Source of the DNA: a virus
DNA length: 26,287 nucleotides
Direction: 5' to 3' (one strand)
Virus record (IMG/VR): IMGVR_UViG_3300032753_000148
Span: 1-26,287 of that record
A program made the translations under genes and the position numbers. Below, piece by piece: positions 1-7,559 of the stretch. The notes beneath the pieces are model-generated. The model made no database searches. It saw only the letters and a list, made by a program, of their open reading frames with translations, and was not told the origin of the DNA. The first letter of the stretch is position 1; every line of letters starts with the position of its first letter.

Positions 1-113
1 TCCGTGCCGCTGGCATTCTAGAAGTAAAGCGAATAGAATGGCCGACACACCGACAAGTCACTCGTGATATTGTCGAGGCATGGGGTAACATCCGTGCAGA
101 AGAAACTAATTAA
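1..113 (+). CDS. C-terminal fragment of an unrecognised protein (5' end outside window)
   Basis: The third plus-strand frame is open from the window edge (first full codon at position 3) to a TAA at 111-113. It encodes about 36 residues ending in EAWGNIRAEETN. The other two plus frames are closed by stops within the first 70 bases, so this is the likely coding frame. The gap of 32 bases to the next gene holds that gene's ribosome binding site. The fragment is too short to assign a family. As it directly precedes the replication block, it may belong to the same operon (inference). Confidence 0.55.
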   Translation, partial: RAAGILEVKRIEWPTHRQVTRDIVEAWGNIRAEETN

Positions 114-145
114 AACAACATACAATCAAAGGAAAATAAAATACA

Positions 146-835
146 ATGGCAATCAACCGAACTGAAGCAGAAGCAACAGCGTACGTCCCAGAAAACGATG
201 AATTCAACACTTCATCACTTGACGCTCGTCCCGCACAAGCCACTAGCACTCTCGTGCAATCAGGCTGGGAAGCAGCAGAAAAACTAACCGCTCCATCAAA
301 AGAGTATCCAACTGAGTTTAAGTTTGATGCTAATGGTGGATATCAAATCATTAAGTTTCTAGACCAAGATGGTCCTTTCGCCGTGTACAAGTTGCACTTC
401 TTGTCTCAAAAGACAGAGGGACAACGCTCTTATGTTTCACACGGACCTAACGACCCTCTTTGCACAAAGCTTGGTAGTAAGCCTGAAGAGAAGCGCGCCT
501 TCTCTATTGTGAACCTCAGTCACCCTGAAGGTCCAAAGCGTCAGATGCTTATTGCTAGCCCACGTCTATTCAAGACCCTCCACGCGGCTCACTTCTCCCC
601 ACAAGGTCCTCTAACCAAGAACTACTGGGCTGTTAGCCGTACAGGTAAGATGCAAACAACCACGTATCACATCAACCCAGTTAAGCCCCGTGACCTCATG
701 GAAGACTGGGCTATTGATGAAACAGCCGCGGAAGCCTCTGTAGCGTCCTTCGTTTCGTACACTCGTGCGGACATTAAGGAAAATACATGGGAAGAGCTTG
801 AGGCTGTAGCCGCTTCTCTTTCACCTGCATTCTAA
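146..835 (+). CDS. putative single-stranded DNA-binding protein (gp32-like by pattern)
   Basis: A 229-residue protein placed directly before the DNA polymerase. An N-terminal stretch of about 45 residues is rich in Ala, Thr and Glu and looks disordered. The central part (about residues 55-190) has alternating aromatic and basic residues. The section running from KRAFSIVNLSHPEG to ASPRLFKTLHAAHF resembles in layout the core of T4 gp32-type proteins, where an NV-type strand and a PE-rich turn are followed by a helix with a conserved Phe-Lys. The gp32 zinc cysteines are missing; only one Cys is present. The start has AAAGGA at 128-133, 12 bases upstream, which is rather far. The role rests on gene position and pattern, not on a decisive motif; a structural virion protein cannot be excluded. 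Confidence 0.5.
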   Translation: MAINRTEAEATAYVPENDEFNTSSLDARPAQATSTLVQSGWEAAEKLTAPSKEYPTEFKFDANGGYQIIKFLDQDGPFAVYKLHFLSQKTEGQRSYVSHGPNDPLCTKLGSKPEEKRAFSIVNLSHPEGPKRQMLIASPRLFKTLHAAHFSPQGPLTKNYWAVSRTGKMQTTTYHINPVKPRDLMEDWAIDETAAEASVASFVSYTRADIKENTWEELEAVAASLSPAF

Positions 836-909
836 CCAACAAAAACTAGAACGCTGGCGGGTCAAGTCTTTTATTAGACTTGGCCTTCCAGTCTTATTGG
901 GGGAACCAT

Positions 910-2898
910 TTGAATATTATTACGACTAAAGAAGATTTACAGGAATTAGTCTCGTACTACATGGCGCAAGACGCCTTTGCTTTTGACGTGGAAACTGTGG
1001 GTGTTCATCGCGGTGTTCCCGTAGAGAATGAAGTTTTATGGATTAGCCTAGCCACTCATGGTCGCGGAGATGCTATCCCCGTGGGTCACCCTAACGGAGA
1101 ATTTATTGAGTTCATCCGACCACTTACAGGTCAAGGTCAGAAGCGAGTAGAAGCAGGACTTCCTGCTCGCCCACTAGATTATTCACGAGATGACAAGAAG
1201 GCTGTAAAAACTTTCAGCCCTCCACCAGCGCAGTTGTTCCCTGCCGAAGTCTTTGAGGCGCTAAAGCCTTTAATGTTTAATGAGAACATACTTACCATTG
1301 GCCACAACCTAGCCTTTGACCTTTGCTCTGTCGCTAAATACTACGGGGGCACCATCCCAGCAGGACCTTACTTTGACACTCTCATGGGTTCCTTTGTCTA
1401 TGACAATCGTAATAAGGGAAAGCTCGGTCTTGATGACTGTCTACAAAGAGAGCTTGGGTTCTCTATGGAGAAGGGCATTGGGCACAAGGTTGAGGAATAC
1501 TCTTTTGATGAGGTCGCTAAGTACTCTTATCTAGATTCTAAATACACATTCTTATTATGGAAAGCCATTGAGCCTAAGCTTATTGAAGCTGAGGTAGATA
1601 AGGTAATGAACCTTGAGATGGGTGTGTTGAAAGTTCTATGCGATATGAAACTTACTGGCGCGCCTATCAATGAGGCTCATCTTGCTGAACTACAGGTTAA
1701 GCTAGAAGCTGAGCTAGAAGAAGTCAAGGGTAGGATTTACCAAGAGGCTGGCCGTGTATTTAACATCAATTCTAATGCAGAAAAGCAATACATCCTCTAC
1801 GGTCCTGTAGAAGAAGGCTGCCGAGGACTAGCTCCTGTTATTTTGACCACCGCAGGTGCTAGAAACGATAACCCTACTTATAAGGACTACTCAGTATCAG
1901 CAGACGCTTTAGAGCCTTATCGTGAGACAGATATCTTGGTGGGGGCGCTCTTAGAATATGCAGACCTTAATAAGTTAATCAGTACCTACGTCATTCCATA
2001 CCTTGGGGGGGACGTCATCAAGACTACTAACGGAAAGTCTAAGACAGAGACTCGTGAGAGCATGCTTATTAACGGGCGCATCTACGGAGACTTCGTTCAG
2101 TGGGGCGCAGAGACTGGGCGTTTTTCAAGCCGTAACCCTAATCTTCAAAACATTCCCGCCCCTAATAAAAAGTTGGGTCCTGATAAAGACCACGGAACAC
2201 TTATCCGCACCATGTTCTATGCGCCTGAGGGGTACAAGCTAGTAGTAGCCGATTACTCTCAGATTGAACCTCGTGTGCTGGCTTCTATGTCTAAAGACCC
2301 TATTCTTATGAGTACCTACAATACCCCTGGGGTAAAGGGTGATATCTATACCACTATCGGTGAGACTATGGGCGTAGACCGAAAAGCAGGTAAGGTACTG
2401 GTTCTTGCTATGATGTACGGCGTAGGTCCAGACAAGATTTCCGCGCAGATTGGCTGTACATTGCCTGAGGCCAAAGCCCTTCTGACCAGTTTCTCGGATA
2501 AGTTTCCTTCTGTTAATGAGTACCGCGCTAAGGTTATTGGTGTTGTTCGTAACAAAGGGTACATAGCCACGCTACTCAAGCGCCGTCGCTATCTTCCAGA
2601 CATTAATTCTAGGCAAAATGGTTTTAGAGCCAGTGCTGAGCGTCAGGCATTCAACACCCGTATTCAAGGGTCAGCCGCAGATATTATTAAACTTGCTATG
2701 ATTAGGGCGCACGATATGATTCCTAAAGAGTCTAAATTGTTGCTCACAGTTCACGATGAACTGGTAACGTTAACCCCCGACCATCTCGCTGAAGAGACTG
2801 CCAACGCTATCCGTGAGGCGATGGAAGGTATTAAACTACTAGATGTTCCACTAATCGCAGATTTAAATATCGTACAGACATGGGGTGACGCCAAGTGA
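910..2898 (+). CDS. polA-like: DNA polymerase I, family A, with 3'-5' exonuclease domain
   Basis: Replicative phage DNA polymerase. The N-terminal third is a DEDD 3'-5' exonuclease: Exo I FDVETVG, Exo II TIGHNLAFD, Exo III YSYLDSKYTF. The polymerase domain shows motif A VVADYSQIEPRVLA, motif B in RKAGKVLVLAMMYGVG (O-helix Arg/Lys and Tyr) and motif C LLTVHDELV. The catalytic aspartates in motifs A and C are present. At about 662 residues, with no 5' nuclease domain, it has the usual phage length. I chose the TTG at 910 because GGGGGAAC lies just upstream at the right distance. An in-frame TTG at 880 would add ten residues but has no ribosome binding site. The stop overlaps the next gene in a GTGA junction, indicating coupled translation. 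Confidence 0.95.
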   Translation: MNIITTKEDLQELVSYYMAQDAFAFDVETVGVHRGVPVENEVLWISLATHGRGDAIPVGHPNGEFIEFIRPLTGQGQKRVEAGLPARPLDYSRDDKKAVKTFSPPPAQLFPAEVFEALKPLMFNENILTIGHNLAFDLCSVAKYYGGTIPAGPYFDTLMGSFVYDNRNKGKLGLDDCLQRELGFSMEKGIGHKVEEYSFDEVAKYSYLDSKYTFLLWKAIEPKLIEAEVDKVMNLEMGVLKVLCDMKLTGAPINEAHLAELQVKLEAELEEVKGRIYQEAGRVFNINSNAEKQYILYGPVEEGCRGLAPVILTTAGARNDNPTYKDYSVSADALEPYRETDILVGALLEYADLNKLISTYVIPYLGGDVIKTTNGKSKTETRESMLINGRIYGDFVQWGAETGRFSSRNPNLQNIPAPNKKLGPDKDHGTLIRTMFYAPEGYKLVVADYSQIEPRVLASMSKDPILMSTYNTPGVKGDIYTTIGETMGVDRKAGKVLVLAMMYGVGPDKISAQIGCTLPEAKALLTSFSDKFPSVNEYRAKVIGVVRNKGYIATLLKRRRYLPDINSRQNGFRASAERQAFNTRIQGSAADIIKLAMIRAHDMIPKESKLLLTVHDELVTLTPDHLAEETANAIREAMEGIKLLDVPLIADLNIVQTWGDAK

Positions 2899-3374
2899 AT
2901 TGGTTTAAACGGTTATTCAATAAAGAAGCTGAGTTTGAGATTGTTACTCATCAGGTGCCTATGAGTACTGTGTGTCGTTGGTACCTATATGACACAGGGC
3001 TAGTAGAAGACGTCAATGGTATGGCTGAACTCTTGGGTTTAAATAGAATTAGCCTTGAGGGTGAAGAGATGGAACGCGAAGAGAGCGATGCTCGTATGCG
3101 CAACATAGAGCCTCTTTTCCCTTTCTTAGATTCCATTGCGGATTTTAGTTCACAGCTATTAACTACAATCCACATGAAAGAGATTGTTGATAGTAACCCT
3201 GATGTTGACGCAGATGACCTTTCTAAAAAGGCTGGGGACATGAGTTCTATTTACAAAGCCGCCGCTCTATCCTCTTTAATCGGTGGCATATCCGCTGCTG
3301 TAGACTTGGGCTTATTGCACCACGACGCGGTTAACACTGGCGTACATAATCTAGGAGATGGACATGAGCACTAG
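2895..3374 (+). CDS. hypothetical protein downstream of DNA polymerase
   Basis: A 159-residue protein that I do not recognise. It starts with GTG overlapping the polymerase stop by four bases, so it is probably made by translational coupling. The N-terminus is short and basic (MNWFKRLFNK). The middle (about 55-75) is strongly acidic, and the C-terminal half holds long helices with a small-residue-rich stretch (AAALSSLIGGISAAVDLGLL, about residues 122-141) that could be a buried or membrane-touching helix. It ends in a His-rich tail. There are no catalytic motifs. Its place between polymerase and recombinase suggests a replication accessory role, which is inference only. Confidence 0.7.
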   Translation: MNWFKRLFNKEAEFEIVTHQVPMSTVCRWYLYDTGLVEDVNGMAELLGLNRISLEGEEMEREESDARMRNIEPLFPFLDSIADFSSQLLTTIHMKEIVDSNPDVDADDLSKKAGDMSSIYKAAALSSLIGGISAAVDLGLLHHDAVNTGVHNLGDGHEH

Positions 3375-3753
3375 CGATTGGTTTGCTAAACGGTTAAATC
3401 AACCACAGCAACCCCAACAACAACCTAACATTAACTTGCCACAGTATGTGGCTCCTCCCCCTGCTACATATGTGCAACCACAACAGCCACAGTATCCGCC
3501 GTCACAACAGGCTACTCCACAAGCACCTCGGTGCCCTGGTTGCGGTAGCAATAACTACGGTGGTGCGCAGGGCTCACGTCCTCGCTGTTATGATTGCGGT
3601 TACCCTATTCAACAATCAGGTAGTGGATTAGGTAAGGGTATTGTTAATCAAGGAGGTACCGCTTCGGGACCTGCCGCACCTGCACGACAAGTATCTACTG
3701 GAGGGTTCAACGGAACCACCCCAGTCATTGGCCCAGACGGAGGATTTAGATAA
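3364..3753 (+). CDS. Pro/Gln-rich protein with a central zinc ribbon
   Basis: About 129 residues. The first 55 residues are low-complexity Pro-Gln-rich sequence (repeated QPQQ and PQQP units). A treble-clef or ribbon type site follows, with CPGCG and CYDCG spaced about 17 residues apart, and then a Gly-rich tail. This layout, a disordered linker plus a four-cysteine zinc site, suits a protein that docks other proteins or nucleic acid. The ATG at 3364 is preferred because GGAGATGG lies immediately upstream; an ATG at 3358 is too close to that site. The gene overlaps the previous one by 11 bases and touches the recA-like start. No family assigned. Confidence 0.7.
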   Translation: MSTSDWFAKRLNQPQQPQQQPNINLPQYVAPPPATYVQPQQPQYPPSQQATPQAPRCPGCGSNNYGGAQGSRPRCYDCGYPIQQSGSGLGKGIVNQGGTASGPAAPARQVSTGGFNGTTPVIGPDGGFR

Positions 3754-4802
3754 TGGCAATCACAGGCGAACTCGCAAAAGCTTTCAGCGAGATTAACAAG
3801 AAGTTCGGGGACGACACTGTTGTCCTCGGGTCTGATATCACCGAGACTGGTGGGCGCCTAACTACAGGTTCCATCGCAGTTGACGTGGCGCTTGGGGGCG
3901 GTTGGCCTACTAACCAATGGCATGAGATTATTGGTGAGGCCTCCAACGGCAAGACCGCACTAGCCCTTAAAACTATTGCGGCTAATCAACTTAAAGACCC
4001 AGAGTTCACTGCCGTATGGGTTGCCGCCGAAGAGTGGGTTCCAGGATACGCAGAGATGTGCGGCGTAGATGTATCCCGCGTGTACGTAGTTTCTACTAAT
4101 ATCATGGAGGAAGCCTATGAAGCCGTTATCCGTATTACGGAATCTAAAGCTATTGATTGCATTGTTCTGGATTCTTTGCCTGCTCTCGTTCCTAGCTCGG
4201 AAGACGAAAAGCAAATGGAAGAGTCAACAGTAGGGCGAGGTGCTCTACTTACTAATAAGTTCTTCCGCAAGGTTGGTAAGGCGTCTAAACGTTCACTGAC
4301 TCACCACGAGCGCCCGTTTATCGGTCTGATTATTAACCAATGGCGCTCAAAGATTGGCGTTATGTACGGAGACCCACGCACTACCCCAGGAGGATTGGGC
4401 AAGGATTACGCCTTCTTCACCCGTATGGAGGTTCGTCGGGATGAATGGATTGAGACAGGCACAGGCCAAGACAAGCGTAAGATTGGCCAGACCATCAAGG
4501 TTCGCGTTATTAAGAATAAGTCAGCCGCCCCTTCCGCAGTTGCGCTAGTGGACTTCTACTTCGCTAACGGTGGAGAGATTGATGCTGGCCAGTTCGACTT
4601 TGCTAAGGAGATAGTGGCAATCGGTAAGCTCAATAAGGTTATTACCCGCGCTGGTGCGTACTACCGTTATGGGGAACGTCAGTGGATGGGTGAATCTGCT
4701 ATGCTTAGCTCCTTACGGGAAGAGATTGAGCTCAAAGAAGAACTTGAACGTGAAGTGCTAGATTCTATTAAAGCAGGGTCAAAGCACGTTTATGAAGAGT
4801 AA
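3753..4802 (+). CDS. recA-like: RecA-like recombinase
   Basis: A 349-residue ATP-dependent strand-exchange recombinase of the RecA/UvsX type. It has an N-terminal region with the RecA-type lead-in TTGSIAVDVALGGG, Walker A GEASNGKT (residues 61-68) and Walker B IDCIVLDSLPAL (Asp near 140). A segment with GLIINQWRSKIGVMYGDP and TTPGGLGKDYAFFTRMEVRR matches the L2/C-terminal core of RecA (compare the bacterial NQxRxKIGVMFG and PGGxALKFYAS signatures). The C-terminus is acidic and helical. The ATG overlaps the preceding stop (TAATG) with GGAGGA upstream. It lies beside a Hjc-like nuclease, a Cas4-like nuclease and a RuvC-like resolvase, forming a homologous recombination block. Confidence 0.93.
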   Translation: MAITGELAKAFSEINKKFGDDTVVLGSDITETGGRLTTGSIAVDVALGGGWPTNQWHEIIGEASNGKTALALKTIAANQLKDPEFTAVWVAAEEWVPGYAEMCGVDVSRVYVVSTNIMEEAYEAVIRITESKAIDCIVLDSLPALVPSSEDEKQMEESTVGRGALLTNKFFRKVGKASKRSLTHHERPFIGLIINQWRSKIGVMYGDPRTTPGGLGKDYAFFTRMEVRRDEWIETGTGQDKRKIGQTIKVRVIKNKSAAPSAVALVDFYFANGGEIDAGQFDFAKEIVAIGKLNKVITRAGAYYRYGERQWMGESAMLSSLREEIELKEELEREVLDSIKAGSKHVYEE

Positions 4803-5169
4803 AGGTCTTAGAGAGTCTCAGAAGCACGAGGCACGACTAGCAGATGTTTTCGACGGCCAGCGCAATGCTGGTAGCGGAGCCTTCTGGAGTCGTAAAGGTG
4901 ATGTCCGTTCACGCGAGTATCTAATAGAACACAAGTGGACAGGCAAAACCTCCTTTACCGTCAAAGCAGCGGTTCTGGAGAAGATTGTCAAGGAGGCTAT
5001 CCTTGAGAGTCGTACACCCATTCTCGGCATCAGTCTCAATAATGAGAACTACTGCATACTTACAGAGGATGACCTCTTAGAACTGCTCCATACTATTCAG
5101 GAGCACTCGTGCACGACGAAGACCTTGGACCCGAACCTTGGCGATACAAAGCCAAGTGCAGAGGAGTAA
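4792..5169 (+). CDS. PD-(D/E)XK nuclease, Hjc-like
   Basis: A 125-residue small nuclease of the restriction-endonuclease fold. An N-terminal Glu (E13), a glycine-rich turn NAGSGAFW, then D37 in KGDV and E46-x-K48 in YLIEHKW form the PD-(D/E)XK active-site pattern as arranged in archaeal Hjc resolvases and related phage enzymes. It probably cuts branched or flap DNA during recombination; the exact substrate cannot be read from sequence. The gene overlaps recA by 11 bases and runs 61 bases into the whiB-like gene, in another frame. The last 25 or so residues lie in that overlap and look unstructured. A separate RuvC-type enzyme is encoded at 6771, so one of the two may do something other than junction resolution. 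Confidence 0.75.
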   Translation: MKSKGLRESQKHEARLADVFDGQRNAGSGAFWSRKGDVRSREYLIEHKWTGKTSFTVKAAVLEKIVKEAILESRTPILGISLNNENYCILTEDDLLELLHTIQEHSCTTKTLDPNLGDTKPSAEE

Positions 5170-5426
5170 ACACCGACCTCTTTTTTCCTCCTCGGGATAA
5201 AGAACAGTATAAAGACATAGCCGATAAGGCTAAGGCTGTCTGCTTTGGTCGTGATGGTTTGCCCGAATGCCCTGTGCGTAAAGAGTGCCTCTTGTACGCA
5301 GAAGAGAACGAAGACACCCACGGTATATGGGGTGGCATGTCACACCGTGAACGTAACGCGCTTAAAAGAAAAGCAAAAAAAGTAGGACTCACCCTTAAAG
5401 AATGGGTGGAAACCCAACCTTCGTGA
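5109..5426 (+). CDS. whiB-like: WhiB-family transcription factor
   Basis: A 105-residue Wbl protein, a family confined to actinobacteria and their phages, which binds a 4Fe-4S cluster and acts with the primary sigma factor. Four cysteines are present (C17, C45, C54, C60), followed by the G-I-W-G-G turn (residues 72-76) and a basic C-terminal tail (RNALKRKAKK) for DNA contact. The spacing is C-x27-C-x8-C-x5-C, whereas the family normally has C-x2-C between the second and third cysteines, so six residues are inserted in the cluster loop. The GTG start has AGGAG five bases upstream and lies inside the end of the nuclease gene. It probably reprograms host or phage transcription. Confidence 0.9.
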   Translation: MHDEDLGPEPWRYKAKCRGVNTDLFFPPRDKEQYKDIADKAKAVCFGRDGLPECPVRKECLLYAEENEDTHGIWGGMSHRERNALKRKAKKVGLTLKEWVETQPS

Positions 5427-5438
5427 TAGGTTACTCCC

Positions 5439-6299
5439 ATGAGTAACCAGACATCAGGAGCCTTAAAGAAATTTGTGGACGTGGCTAAAAAAGAAACAAG
5501 AGTCCTAGGTTCAGTAGAGCGCTACATTATTTCTAAGCCCAAAGACAAGAGTCGTAGAACGGACGTCCTGCACCCATCAGAGATGGTAGGTAACGACTGG
5601 TGCCATCGCGCTTCTTACTTTCAACTCCAAGGTAAAGAGCCAATCAGTAACAGAACAATGACGCTCGGCCTTGATAATGTGTTTGAAGAGGGTCACGCTA
5701 TCCACGCTAAGTGGCAAAAGCGATTCCAAAACATGAACAACTTGCACGGTATGTGGTACTGCCATGAGTGCGAGGAAACCTTTTGGGGTGGAACAGATTG
5801 CCACGACGGTCCTATTACATATAGAGAAGTGCCGTTATTCTATGAGCCACTGCGTATTGCAGGGCACTCAGATGGTTGGCTAAAGGGATTCGGTGAAGAC
5901 CTCATGCTTGAGATTAAATCAATCGGTGAGGGAACCCTACGCTGGGAGTGCCCAGAGCTATATGCTGAGAACAACTATGACTTTAAAGCCACATGGAAAG
6001 CCATAACTACTCCTTTTATGAAGCACGTAATGCAGGTTCAAATTTATATGAAGCTCGCGGAACTGCTGAGCGAAACTGACCCTCGTTTTATTGGCTACCC
6101 TAAAGAAGCCGTTCTTATCTATGAGAATAAGGCTGACCAGTCTGTTAAAGAGTTCGTTGTTCCTAAGGGCGATTTCGGCATTAAGCACATCTTTGAAGCA
6201 GCCCAGTTAATTGTTGATAGTATTAAGGCACAGACACCACCTGAGTGCAATGTAACCATGGGTGGTTGCGCAAAATGTAAGGGGTACGAAAATGGTTAA
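5439..6299 (+). CDS. Cas4/RecB-like PD-(D/E)XK exonuclease with Fe-S cysteines
   Basis: A 286-residue exonuclease of the Cas4/AddB-type group. Motifs in order: C55 in NDWCHRASYF, H86/H89 in GHAIHAKWQ, D145 in AGHSDGW, E158-x-K160 in MLEIKSI, the QVQIYM motif near 200, and C-terminal C270, C277, C280. C55 with the three C-terminal cysteines would hold a 4Fe-4S cluster as in Cas4. An additional CHEC...CH group (C108, C111, C121, H122) between the His and Asp motifs looks like an inserted zinc knuckle. It probably resects DNA ends for the RecA-like protein. There is no Shine-Dalgarno sequence; a TAGGTT six bases upstream of the ATG may be a -10 element for a leaderless message. There is no CRISPR array in the window, so this is not part of a CRISPR system here. 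Confidence 0.88.
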   Translation: MSNQTSGALKKFVDVAKKETRVLGSVERYIISKPKDKSRRTDVLHPSEMVGNDWCHRASYFQLQGKEPISNRTMTLGLDNVFEEGHAIHAKWQKRFQNMNNLHGMWYCHECEETFWGGTDCHDGPITYREVPLFYEPLRIAGHSDGWLKGFGEDLMLEIKSIGEGTLRWECPELYAENNYDFKATWKAITTPFMKHVMQVQIYMKLAELLSETDPRFIGYPKEAVLIYENKADQSVKEFVVPKGDFGIKHIFEAAQLIVDSIKAQTPPECNVTMGGCAKCKGYENG

Positions 6300-6771
6300 T
6301 CTTGTAGCAGAGGGTATAAGTGAGGCTGTTCTAAAGGTATTAGAAGGCCAAGGGCTACCTATCCGACGCCAGTTAGATTTAGATATACCTGACTTCCCTA
6401 AGGACATCACAGCTGTGGATGACCAACAGCTCATGCGTTTAGCTACTGTGTACATGGAGAACTACAACTTCATGCTCACCCAAGTAGCCTGCGCAGAACT
6501 CGCAGTTGTTGAGTCTAAGAACAAGCATGACAAAGCCGAGGCTAAAGCCATGCTATCTAAGACCACAGGTAAGTCAACGGAGAAGGCAGGCATGCTCATG
6601 GCTTCCGTGAGTACTGACCCAGAGATTGAGCAGTTATCGGATGCTGTTCTATTCTCAAACGCCTATCACAAGCTCCTCAAAACAACATTAGATAACCTAG
6701 AGCGGTACTACCAGCTCACTTCCCGTGAGCTAACCCGCCGAACATCTGTTCTAAAATCTCGCGGATATTAA
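6292..6771 (+). CDS. helical protein, possible UvsY-like recombination mediator
   Basis: A 159-residue, mostly helical protein between the Cas4-like nuclease and the RuvC-like resolvase. The first helix pair spans the MRLATVYMENYNFMLTQVA region. A charged, Lys-rich middle (about 80-110) is followed by STDPEIEQLSDAV and a last long helix with TTLDNLERYY and SRELTRR. This order resembles T4 UvsY, where a SADKDV-type turn leads into a helix ending with a similar Ser-Arg segment. The resemblance is by eye only. I chose the ATG at 6292 (AAGGGG upstream, overlapping the previous stop) over a GTG at 6262. If correct, it would load the RecA-like protein on ssDNA. Confidence 0.6.
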   Translation: MVNLVAEGISEAVLKVLEGQGLPIRRQLDLDIPDFPKDITAVDDQQLMRLATVYMENYNFMLTQVACAELAVVESKNKHDKAEAKAMLSKTTGKSTEKAGMLMASVSTDPEIEQLSDAVLFSNAYHKLLKTTLDNLERYYQLTSRELTRRTSVLKSRGY

Positions 6772-7310
6772 TGAAGATATTTGATGGCGGACTAGAGGGT
6801 GCTATAGGCGCCGAGGTCTACATCGGCATTGACCAGTCCTACAGCGGGTTCGCCATAACCGCGCTCAATGACACAGGGTATAGAACTACCGTGTATAAAT
6901 CTGATAAACGCGGTATTGAAAGACTGCGGGATATCCAAGCCCATATGCTGGAGATTATAGTTAACTATACAATTCTAGACGTGGCTATGGAAGGCTACGC
7001 TTTCGGTTCTCAGATGGCTAACATGCTAGGGGAACTGGGCGGTATGGTTAAGCTAACCTTATTGGATTTTGGCATATACCCCCTCATAGTTCCGCCCACT
7101 AACCTAAAAAAATATGTGACGGGCAAAGGCAATGGCATATCCAAGAGTCAGATGATGCTGTTCGTTTATAAGAAATGGGGCGTTGACCTCGCTGATGACA
7201 ATGCGGCTGACTCCTATGCTCTAGCCCACTTAGTGGCTAAGCGCCATGGGCTGGCGTATGAAAAAGAAGTTTATGATAAGCTTCAAGACCCTAAGTTTCG
7301 AGAAAAGTAA
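6771..7310 (+). CDS. ruvC-like: RuvC-like Holliday junction resolvase
   Basis: A 179-residue RNase H-fold nuclease. The first strand is YIGIDQSYSGFA with the catalytic D21. The second acidic residue is E74 in VAMEGYAFG. The last acidic group lies in VDLADDNAADSYALA (D143/D147), the usual RuvC/YqgF arrangement before the closing helix. The central PPTNLKKYVTGKGNG segment matches the RuvC region that precedes the last acidic helix. It would resolve four-way junctions made by the recombinase or during packaging. The ATG overlaps the previous stop (TAATG). The sequence after residue 160 is a short basic tail. Confidence 0.88.
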   Translation: MKIFDGGLEGAIGAEVYIGIDQSYSGFAITALNDTGYRTTVYKSDKRGIERLRDIQAHMLEIIVNYTILDVAMEGYAFGSQMANMLGELGGMVKLTLLDFGIYPLIVPPTNLKKYVTGKGNGISKSQMMLFVYKKWGVDLADDNAADSYALAHLVAKRHGLAYEKEVYDKLQDPKFREK

Positions 7311-7318
7311 GGTGCATA

Positions 7319-7486
7319 ATGCCAAGTTACGACTACAAGTGTGACACTTGCGAGACCGTAGTAGAGGTTCAACGTTCCTTTGATGAAGAGGGCTCACCGA
7401 CATGTGTAGCCTGCAATACAACTATGAGTAGGGTTTGGAACGCCACACCCGCGCACTTTAAAGGAGGTGGCTGGGGTGGACGATAA
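7319..7486 (+). CDS. FmdB-family zinc ribbon protein
   Basis: A 55-residue protein starting MPSYDYKCDTC, the hallmark of FmdB-type putative regulatory proteins. It has two CxxC knuckles (CDTC and CVAC) and ends with FKGGGWGG, which is also typical of the family. It follows the RuvC-like gene by eight bases. The codons for Lys-Gly-Gly near its end also form a perfect ribosome binding site for the next small gene. Family members are common in actinobacteria and their phages; their function is not established. Confidence 0.85.
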   Translation: MPSYDYKCDTCETVVEVQRSFDEEGSPTCVACNTTMSRVWNATPAHFKGGGWGGR

Positions 7487-7559
7487 CGAATGGTTGTTAC
7501 CTTGGTTTCTAGTTACTTTATTAACAATCGTATCTCTAGCAGTTTGGGTGATTAAATGA
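7476..7559 (+). CDS. 27-residue single-span membrane peptide
   Basis: GTG at 7476 opens a 27-residue frame: a short acidic head (MDDNEW), then about 20 hydrophobic residues (LLPWFLVTLLTIVSLAVW), then VIK. The start has AAGGAGGT at 7460-7467, eight bases upstream, the strongest ribosome binding site nearby. The frame overlaps the previous stop and ends in an ATGA junction with the next gene. These signals make it a credible gene despite its size. It has one membrane span with the N-terminus probably outside, given the acidic head and C-terminal lysine. The role is unknown; holin-like or regulatory activity cannot be told from sequence. Confidence 0.65.
   Translation: MDDNEWLLPWFLVTLLTIVSLAVWVIK

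Noticed and set aside
5439-6299. Part of a CRISPR-Cas system
   Set aside because: The protein is Cas4-like, but there is no repeat-spacer array and no cas1, cas2 or effector. Phage Cas4-like nucleases normally act in recombination.
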